DNA of 20,051 nt from an uncultured Clostridia bacterium. Its GTDB lineage: Bacteria; Bacillota_A; Clostridia; TANB77; CAG-508. Shown here piece after piece: positions 14,551 to 20,051 of this stretch. Position 1 is the stretch's first letter. Every line of letters starts with the position of its first letter. Made by a program: the position numbers and the translations under genes. The stretch lies in assembly GCA_948852375.1 (NCBI GenBank), contig CAQOYX010000021.1, positions 1 to 20,051 of the forward strand. The letters run 5' to 3'. Under the pieces are notes generated by a model that was not told where the DNA came from, did not search any database, and saw only the letters and a program-made list of their open reading frames with translations.

Positions 14551-16413
14551 ATGAAGACTATAGAAGATATTACTAAAATTAGAGAAGAAAAGAAAAAAGA
14601 GTTAGATTTGCGTATAAATAAAGTCTCAAATACTCGGAGAAAAACATATTTTAGTATGTAATGGTACAGGATGTACATCATCAAAATCACCAGAAATTTT
14701 AGAAAATTTCAAAAAAATTATTAAAGAACAAAACATTCAAAATGTAAGAGTTATTAAAACAGGCTGTTTTGGACTTTGTGCAAAAGGTCCTATTGTTATA
14801 ATAAGACCAGAAGATACTTTCTATGCTATGGTAAAACCAGAAGATTGTAAAGAAATTATTGAAAGTCATATTGAAAGAGGTAAAATTGTAGAACGATTAC
14901 TTTGCAAGGACATTGAGGGTAGTAAAGTAAATAGTTTAGATGAATTAAATTTCTATAAAAAACAAAAAAGAATAGCACTTAAAAATTGTGGTGTTATAAA
15001 CCCAGAAGATATAGATGAGTACATAGCATTTGATGGATATTTAGCATTAGAAAAAGTTTTAAAAAGTATGACAAAGGATGATGTTATAGAAGTTATAAAA
15101 GCATCACGGACTTCGTGGTCGTGGTGGAGCAGGATTTCCTACAGGAAAGAAATGGGAACTAACAAAAGCATGTGAGGAAAAGCAAAAATATGTAGTATGT
15201 AATGCAGATGAGGGGGATCCTGGAGCATTCATGGATAGAAGCATATTAGAAGGAGACCCACACTCTGTTATTGAAGCGATGGCAATTGCAGCATTTGCGA
15301 TAGGTGCAAATAAGGGATATATTTATGTAAGAGCAGAATACCCTATAGCTGTAAAAAGATTTGATATTGCTTTAAAACAAGCAAGAGATTATGGAATATT
15401 AGGTAATAACATTTTTGAAAGTGAATTTAGTTTTGATATAGAAATACGTTTAGGTGCAGGTGCATTTGTATGTGGAGAAGAAACAGCACTTTTAGAATCT
15501 ATAGAAGGAAGACGTGGTCAGCCAAGAGTAAAACCGCCATATCCAGCAGTAAGTGGTTTGTGGGGAAAACCAACATTAATTAACAATGTAGAAACATATG
15601 CAAATATTGCACAAATAATTTTAAATGGAGCAGAATGGTATTCATCTATTGGAACAGAAAATTCAAAAGGAACAAAAGTATTTGCGTTAGGAGGAAACGT
15701 AAACAATGTTGGGCTTGTAGAAGTACCAATGGGAACAACACTTCGTGAAATTATTTATGATATTGGTGGAGGAATTCCAAATAAAAGAGATTTTAAAGCA
15801 GCTCAAACTGGAGGACCATCAGGAGGCTGTATACCAAAAGAACACTTAGATACACCAATAGATTACGAATCATTAAAAGAAATAGGTTCTATGATGGGAT
15901 CACGGTGGACTTATTGTAATGGACGATACAAAATGTATGGTAAGTCTTGCAAAATTTTATTTAGAATTTACAGTAGATGAATCCTGTGGAAAATGTACAC
16001 CTTGTAGAATTGGAACAAAAAGAATGCTTGAAATATTAGAAAAAATATGTAATGGAGAAGGAACAGAACTTGACATATACAAACTAGAAAAACTAGCACT
16101 AAATATAAGAAATGCAAGTGTTTGTGGACTAGGACAAAGTGCACCAAACCCAGTACTTAGCACATTAAAATATTTTAAAGATGAATATAAAGAACATGTT
16201 ATAGATAAAAACTGTAGAGCATTAGAGTGCAAAAAAATGGCAAAGATTATGATAAATCCTGAAAAATGCAAAGGATGTGGATTATGCCAAAAAAATTGTC
16301 CAGTAAATGCAATACAAGGAGAAGAAAGAGAAATAAGAAAAATAGATCAAAACAAATGCATAAAATGTGGCACATGTTTAACTAGTTGCCCATTTAAAGC
16401 AATTGGAAACTAA
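14551..16413 (+). CDS. NuoF-like hydrogenase subunit (HydB) with three +1 frameshifts at CGG
   Basis: Skipping one C at 14635, 15107 and 15903 joins four open frames into a 619-residue flavoprotein, the NuoF/HydB-type NAD(P)H-binding subunit of an electron-bifurcating [FeFe] hydrogenase. In order: an N-terminal [2Fe-2S] ferredoxin-like domain ([10 protein letters not shown] near 34-43, then [11 protein letters not shown]); the FMN/NADH-binding core with [16 protein letters not shown] from Gly186, [11 protein letters not shown], and GAGAYxCGEETAL-type [24 protein letters not shown] around Gly451; the 4Fe-4S site [13 protein letters not shown] with Cys478, 481 and 484; and a C-terminal double 4Fe-4S ferredoxin ([12 protein letters not shown] and [12 protein letters not shown]). 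No family motif is lost other than by the shifts. The start ATG at 14551 has GGGAG 11 bases upstream, a rather long spacing. Confidence 0.9.
14635..14637 (+). other. In-frame CGG with +1 shift, NuoF-like gene, site 1
   Basis: Codon 29 reads ACT CGG AGA. Skipping C gives [16 protein letters not shown]; without it a stop follows eight codons later. Confidence 0.88.
15107..15109 (+). other. In-frame CGG with +1 shift, NuoF-like gene, site 2
   Basis: The codon reads TCA CGG ACT. Skipping C gives [16 protein letters not shown], the invariant flavin-binding glycine-rich motif of NuoF proteins. Confidence 0.92.
15903..15905 (+). other. In-frame CGG with +1 shift, NuoF-like gene, site 3
   Basis: The codon reads TCA CGG TGG. 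Skipping C gives [12 protein letters not shown], a conserved NuoF block; this is the only site where the restored codon is GGT rather than GGA. Confidence 0.92.
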
Positions 16414-16436
16414 TAGACAACATGATTTTAAATATA

Positions 16437-16575
16437 GCAGTAACCAGTATGAAGGAAGTAATATATTTCATTTTCGAAATAGAGATCGACAGTTTGAATC
16501 TCACATAGGAAGATTCGCATGCTTTGGAGGAGAAGTGCAGAAAATCAAATATGTTACTTCATAAAAGCGGACTGC
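16437..16575 (+). repeat. Structured intergenic repeat, copy 3
   Basis: GAAGTAATATATTTCATTTT at 16454-16473 pairs with the arm ending ATATGTTACTTC at 16560. The outer stem is GCAGT at 16437-16441 with ACTGC at 16571-16575, and the inner hairpin is GAATCT...AGATTC. GCTTTGGAGG and AAGCGGACTG are shared with copy 2. It fills the gap before hydA. Confidence 0.8.
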
Positions 16576-16605
16576 AAACTACTAAAATAAATAGGAGGTA
16601 TAAAC

Positions 16606-18359
16606 ATGGAAGAATTAATAAACTTAACCATAGATGGTATACAAATACAAGCAAAAAAAGGAACTACCATACTTGAAGCAGCAAGAAACGCACGGAATAG
16701 ACATTCCAACTTTATGCTTTTTAAAGGATATAAATGAAGTTGGAGATTGTAGAATGTGTATTATAGAAGTTGAAGGAAGACGAGGTTTTGCTACATCTTG
16801 TATTCAAACTGTTGAAGAAGGAATGGTAGTTAATACCAATACTCCAAATGTATTAGAAGCAAGACATGTAATTTTAGATTTAATTGTCTCAAACCATTCA
16901 AAAGACTGCTTAACCTGTACTAGGTCACGGAAATTGCGAACTACAAGAACTATGTACAAAATTTAATATTCAGAATATTGAATTTGAAGGGGAAAGAACA
17001 GAACATAAAATAGATGATATATCTCCATCAATAGTAAGAGATTTTAACAAATGTATTCTATGTAGAAGATGTATTGCAGCATGTAAAAATATACAAAAGG
17101 TTGGTGCAATTGACTGTATTAATCGTGGCTTTAAATCATGTATTTCTACAGTAGGAGATAAGAGTCTAAATGATGTAAACTGTACATTCTGTGGTCAATG
17201 TATAGAGGCTTGCCCAACAGGTGCTCTTCATGAAAAAGAAAGTATTAATGAAGTTTGGATGAAATTAAAAGATAAAGATTCATATGTAATAGTACAAACA
17301 GCACCAGCTGTAAGAGTTGCATTAGGGGAAGAATTTGGAATGGATATAGGAACAAATGTAACAGGAAAAATGGTTACAGCATTAAAACGCTTAGGATTTG
17401 ATAAAGTATTTGATACAAATACAGGTGCAGATTTTACCATAATGGAAGAAGCAAATGAATTTATAGAAAGGGTACAAACAAAAGGAGTACTTCCTATGAT
17501 AACATCTTGTAGTCCAGGATGGGTAAAATACATTGAAATGAACTATCCAGAACTATTACCCCATCTATCAACATGTAAATCTCCTCATCAAATGTTCGGA
17601 GCATTACTAAAAACATATTATGCCCAGAAAGAAAAAATTGACCCTGAAAAAATTTATGTTGTATCTGTTATGCCATGTATTGCTAAAAAATTTGAAAGAC
17701 AAAGAAACGAAATGAAAAATAATGGAATGTATGATGTAGATGCAGTATTAACAACAAGGGAATTGGCTAGAATGATAAAACAAGCAAATATTGAATTTAC
17801 AAAATTAGAAGATACATCTTTTGATGCTCCAATGGGAGAAGCAACGGGAGCTGCAGCAATTTTTGGAACAACAGGTGGAGTTATGGAAGCAGCACTAAGA
17901 ACAGCGAAAGAAACACTAACAGGCAAACCATTAGAAAAAATAGATTTTGAGATAGTTCGTGGAGGAGATGGAATAAAAAAAGGAACAGTAAATATTGCAG
18001 GAAACAATATAAATGTAGTAGTAGTAAGTGGACTTAGCAATGCACAAGAAATTTTAGAAGAAATAAAGAAAGGAAAAGTAGATTATAAATTTGTAGAAAT
18101 AATGGCATGCCCAGGAGGATGCGTAATGGGTGGAGGTCAACCTATTAAAAGTTCTAAAATAAGAAGTGAGATAGATGTAAGAGCCAAACGTGCACAAAGC
18201 TTGTATACAATAGATGAATTAAGTGTAATTCGTAAATCACATGAAAACCCAGTTATTAAAAAGATATATGAAGAATTTTTAGAAAAGCCTGGAAGCCATA
18301 TAGCACATGAATTATTGCATACAAAGTATGAAAAAAGAGAAAAATATAATATAGAATAA
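16606..18359 (+). CDS. hydA: [FeFe] hydrogenase catalytic subunit HydA with two +1 frameshifts at CGG
   Basis: Skipping one C at 16693 and 16928 gives a 583-residue [FeFe] hydrogenase that reduces protons or oxidises H2. In order: a plant-type [2Fe-2S] domain (ILEAARNAGIDIPTLCFL around Gly30, CRMCIIEVEG), the His-Cys3 cluster (CLTCTRSGNCELQ around Gly108), a double 4Fe-4S domain (CILCRRCIAAC, CTFCGQCIEACP), then the H-cluster domain with its three signatures: TSCSPGW (Cys301), MPCIAKKFE (Cys357) and MACPGGCVMGGGQP (Cys501 and Cys505). All H-cluster ligands are intact and lie in the longest continuous frame. AGGAGG is 7 bases before the ATG. With the two subunits upstream it forms a NAD-linked trimer, probably electron-bifurcating with ferredoxin. 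Maturases HydE, F and G are not in the window. Confidence 0.93.
16693..16695 (+). other. In-frame CGG with +1 shift, hydA, site 1
   Basis: The codon reads GCA CGG AAT. Skipping C gives ARNAGIDIPTLC, the conserved start of the [2Fe-2S] loop. Confidence 0.92.
16928..16930 (+). other. In-frame CGG with +1 shift, hydA, site 2
   Basis: The codon reads TCA CGG AAA. Skipping C gives CTRSGNCELQEL, restoring the third cysteine of the His-Cys3 iron-sulfur site. Confidence 0.92.
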
Positions 18360-18395
18360 TCATTAAAATATTGATCAAAACGTGAAAAAATACAA

Positions 18396-18443
18396 GGAAA
18401 TTCATGAAATATTACAAAATCGTAATATTTCATGAAATTTCCC
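18396..18443. repeat. Palindromic intergenic repeat, copy 2
   Basis: TTCATGAAATATTAC at 18401-18415 and its complement are separated by the loop AAAATC, with GGAAA/TTTCC outside after a one-base bulge. Loop, core and left flank CAAGGAAA match the copy at 5951-5992. Read on the minus strand it is followed by TTGTATTTTTTC, so it could weakly terminate leftward transcription. Confidence 0.8.
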
Positions 18444-18463
18444 TGGAAAAAATAAAAAAATAC

Positions 18464-18492
18464 TTGCATTTTGTAAAAAAATGTAGTAATAT
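18464..18492 (+). promoter_or_regulatory. Promoter of the 37-residue membrane-protein gene
   Basis: TTGCAT at 18464-18469 and TAATAT at 18487-18492 are separated by 17 bases. Both hexamers and the spacing equal those of the pheS T-box promoter, and each follows a copy of the palindromic repeat. Confidence 0.65.
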
Positions 18493-18509
18493 TTTTTAGG
18501 GTGTAAGAA

Positions 18510-18623
18510 ATGAAAAAATTTGTAGAAAAATCAAAAAATATTACAATAATAAGTGGCAAAGCAGATTTGCTAGTTTTTGTGTTTACTACAATTATTTTTC
18601 TATATATGTTATTAAATCACTAA
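18510..18623 (+). CDS. 37-residue single-span membrane protein, unknown function
   Basis: A small open frame, MKKFVEKSKNITIISGKADL followed by LVFVFTTIIFLYMLLNH. The first 19 residues are basic and polar, and residues 20-35 are a hydrophobic span, as expected for a tail-anchored or N-in small membrane protein. TTAGGGTG lies about 6 bases before the ATG. It is flanked by its own promoter 18 bases upstream and its own terminator, whose first arm overlaps the last codons, so it is a compact monocistronic unit. The layout resembles type I toxins or small regulatory membrane proteins, but no antisense RNA is evident and I do not recognise the family. Confidence 0.65.
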   Translation: MKKFVEKSKNITIISGKADLLVFVFTTIIFLYMLLNH

Positions 18624-18645
18624 AATATACTTTTAGTGATTTTTT
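18614..18645 (+). terminator. Terminator of the 37-residue gene
   Basis: AAATCACTAAAA at 18614-18625 pairs perfectly with TTTTAGTGATTT at 18631-18642 around a 5-base loop, followed by further Ts. The first arm includes the final His codon and the stop of the small gene. Confidence 0.9.
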
Positions 18646-18687
18646 GTATGTAAAAACATCCTAAAAAGAAAATATGAGGAGGAAAAT

Positions 18688-20034
18688 ATGGAAAAAAGTA
18701 AAATGATTTTAGACGTAAATGAAAAACCGCAAATTGCTAAATGGATTATTTTAGCATTTCAACATGTATTTGCTATGTTTGGTGCAACTATTTTAGTACC
18801 AATTTTAGTAAACTCTAGTGCGGGAGAAACAGTGCTTACAATACCAGTAGCATTAGTAACATCAGGAATAGGAACATTAATTTATATTTTATGTACAAAA
18901 GGAAAATCACCAGTATATTTAGGAAGTTCTTTTGCATTTATAGCACCACTGGTAGCAGCGTATGTAAAAGGAGGACTAAGTGGAGCTATGACAGGTGTTA
19001 TGGTAGTAGGACTTATTTATATAGTATTTGCAACCATTATAAAATTTGTAGGAAAGAATTGGCTTGATAAATTATTGCCACCAGTAGTTATAGGTCCAAT
19101 GATTATGATTATTGGTTTAGGACTTGCACCATCTGCAATTTCACAAATTGGACTTGTATCTGGAACTGAGAGTATTGAATGGAAATCTGTACTAGTTGCA
19201 GTTGTTACATTTTTAATAACAGCAATTGTAGCTGTAAGAGGAAAAGGCTTTTTAAAAATTATTCCTTTCTTAGTAGGAATTGTAACAGGATATATTTTAT
19301 CAGTATGTTTAGGGTTAGTTGATTTTACACCAATATTAGAAGCTACATTTTTTAGTATGCCACAATTTGCCATACCATTTTTAAGCTATACACCAAATTT
19401 TGCAAGTATACTTACAATTGCACCAATTGCATTAGTAACTATGGCAGAACATATAGGAGACCATACATCACTTAGCAATATTATTGGAAAAGATTTATTA
19501 AAAGAACCAGGTTTAGATAAAACATTATTAGGAGATGGTATTGCAACATTTGTTGCAGGATTACTTGGGGGGCCTGCAAATACTACTTATGGAGAAAACA
19601 CATCTGTTGTGGGAATGACTAAAATAGCATCTGTTTGGGTAATTGGACTTGCCGCAATATTTGCAATTTGTTTAGGGTTTTTAGGAAAATTCACAGCATT
19701 AGTTTCAACAATACCTAATGCTGTTTTAGGAGGAGTAAGCCTACTTCTTTATGGGTTTATAGCTGTTAATGGACTAAAAGTATTAATCCAAAATCAAGTT
19801 GATTTTGGAAAGACTAAAAATGTAATTGTGGCATCTATTATGCTTGTGCTTGGACTTGGAGGAGCAACAATTTCTATTGTAAGTGGAGATATATCTGTTA
19901 CAATTTCAGGAATGAGCCTTTCTGCAATTGTTGGAATATTAATTAATTTATGCTTGCCAGAAGAAAAAGAAGAGGTATCATTAAAGGTAAAAAAAGAAGA
20001 AAAAAGTAAAGAAGAGGAAAAAGTAAATGTGTAA
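18688..20034 (+). CDS. uraA: Uracil permease (NCS2/UraA family)
   Basis: A 448-residue nucleobase transporter, probably uracil:proton symport. The N-terminal LAFQHVFAMFGATILVPILV at 25-44 is the family hallmark, followed by PVYLGSSFAFIAPL, and the substrate-site block AEHIGDHTSLSNIIGKDLL and NTTYGENTSVVGMTKIASVW in the middle and second half. Hydrophobic segments predict 12-14 spans. The charged Lys/Glu-rich tail is typical of cytoplasmic ends. GAGGAGG lies 5 bases before the ATG. It stands after the terminator of the small gene, so it needs its own promoter, or read-through; none was obvious in the 40-base gap. The sequence after the stop holds only 17 bases. Confidence 0.93.
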   Translation: MEKSKMILDVNEKPQIAKWIILAFQHVFAMFGATILVPILVNSSAGETVLTIPVALVTSGIGTLIYILCTKGKSPVYLGSSFAFIAPLVAAYVKGGLSGAMTGVMVVGLIYIVFATIIKFVGKNWLDKLLPPVVIGPMIMIIGLGLAPSAISQIGLVSGTESIEWKSVLVAVVTFLITAIVAVRGKGFLKIIPFLVGIVTGYILSVCLGLVDFTPILEATFFSMPQFAIPFLSYTPNFASILTIAPIALVTMAEHIGDHTSLSNIIGKDLLKEPGLDKTLLGDGIATFVAGLLGGPANTTYGENTSVVGMTKIASVWVIGLAAIFAICLGFLGKFTALVSTIPNAVLGGVSLLLYGFIAVNGLKVLIQNQVDFGKTKNVIVASIMLVLGLGGATISIVSGDISVTISGMSLSAIVGILINLCLPEEKEEVSLKVKKEEKSKEEEKVNV

Positions 20035-20051
20035 AAGATATATTTTAAATA

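Noticed and set aside
13865..18359. Treating the broken hydrogenase genes as separate short genes or decayed pseudogenes
   Set aside because: Each break has the same CGG form and all cofactor ligands remain; random decay would give varied indels, stops and lost ligands.
1..20051. tRNA or rRNA genes, CRISPR arrays, transposase genes
   Set aside because: No tRNA cloverleaf ending in CCA, rRNA segment, regularly spaced direct repeats or transposase motifs were seen on either strand.

Overview
The window is AT-rich DNA from a low-GC Gram-positive bacterium, most likely a spore-forming, anaerobic member of the Clostridia. The evidence is the AGA-dominated arginine codon use, strong AGGAGG-type ribosome binding sites, a Phe T-box upstream of pheS, a 6S-like RNA, a dipicolinate synthase subunit, LPXTG/sortase surface anchoring and a three-subunit [FeFe] hydrogenase. 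I cannot place it below class from sequence alone.

Layout. 1-898: the tail of an unknown gene, a minus-strand XRE regulator with a hairpin terminator, and a promoter region. 899-5414: a U32-family (TrhP-like) tRNA-modification protein, a membrane-anchored TPR protein, dipicolinate synthase subunit A without subunit B, and undecaprenyl-diphosphatase UppP. 5415-6580: a 6S-like RNA, a YgiT-type zinc-finger remnant, a palindromic repeat, a promoter, a T-box and a HAD-phosphatase remnant. 6581-11126: pheS, pheT and murI. 11189-12795: an LPXTG surface protein and its probable sortase. 12874-13720: a TerD-family gene with its own promoter and terminator. 13773-18359: an operon for a trimeric, probably electron-bifurcating [FeFe] hydrogenase (NuoE-like, NuoF-like and HydA subunits). 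18396-20034: a second copy of the palindrome, a 37-residue membrane-protein gene and a uracil permease.

The most unusual signal is a set of seven apparent +1 frameshifts, one in the sortase, one in the NuoE-like gene, three in the NuoF-like gene and two in hydA. All seven share one form: an in-frame CGG codon flanked by A/T on both sides, after which the conserved protein continues only if the C is skipped and GGA or GGT is read as glycine. The glycines recovered lie in family-conserved motifs in most cases. Across every gene in the window I find only one other in-frame CGG, in the terD-like gene (context GCGGG), and it is read without a shift. The pattern suggests either that in-frame CGG in this lineage triggers +1 frameshifting (or four-base decoding as Gly), or a very specific sequencing or assembly artefact. 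The choice can be tested with reads, tRNA content and peptides.

Two repeat families are also present. One is a roughly 130-150 nt structured element in three copies (inverted after dpaA; forward before the NuoF-like gene and before hydA), with a conserved long stem, a variable inner hairpin and compensating changes in an outer stem. The other is an 18-bp-arm palindrome present twice, each time 20-24 nt upstream of a TTGCAT-N17-TAATAT promoter.
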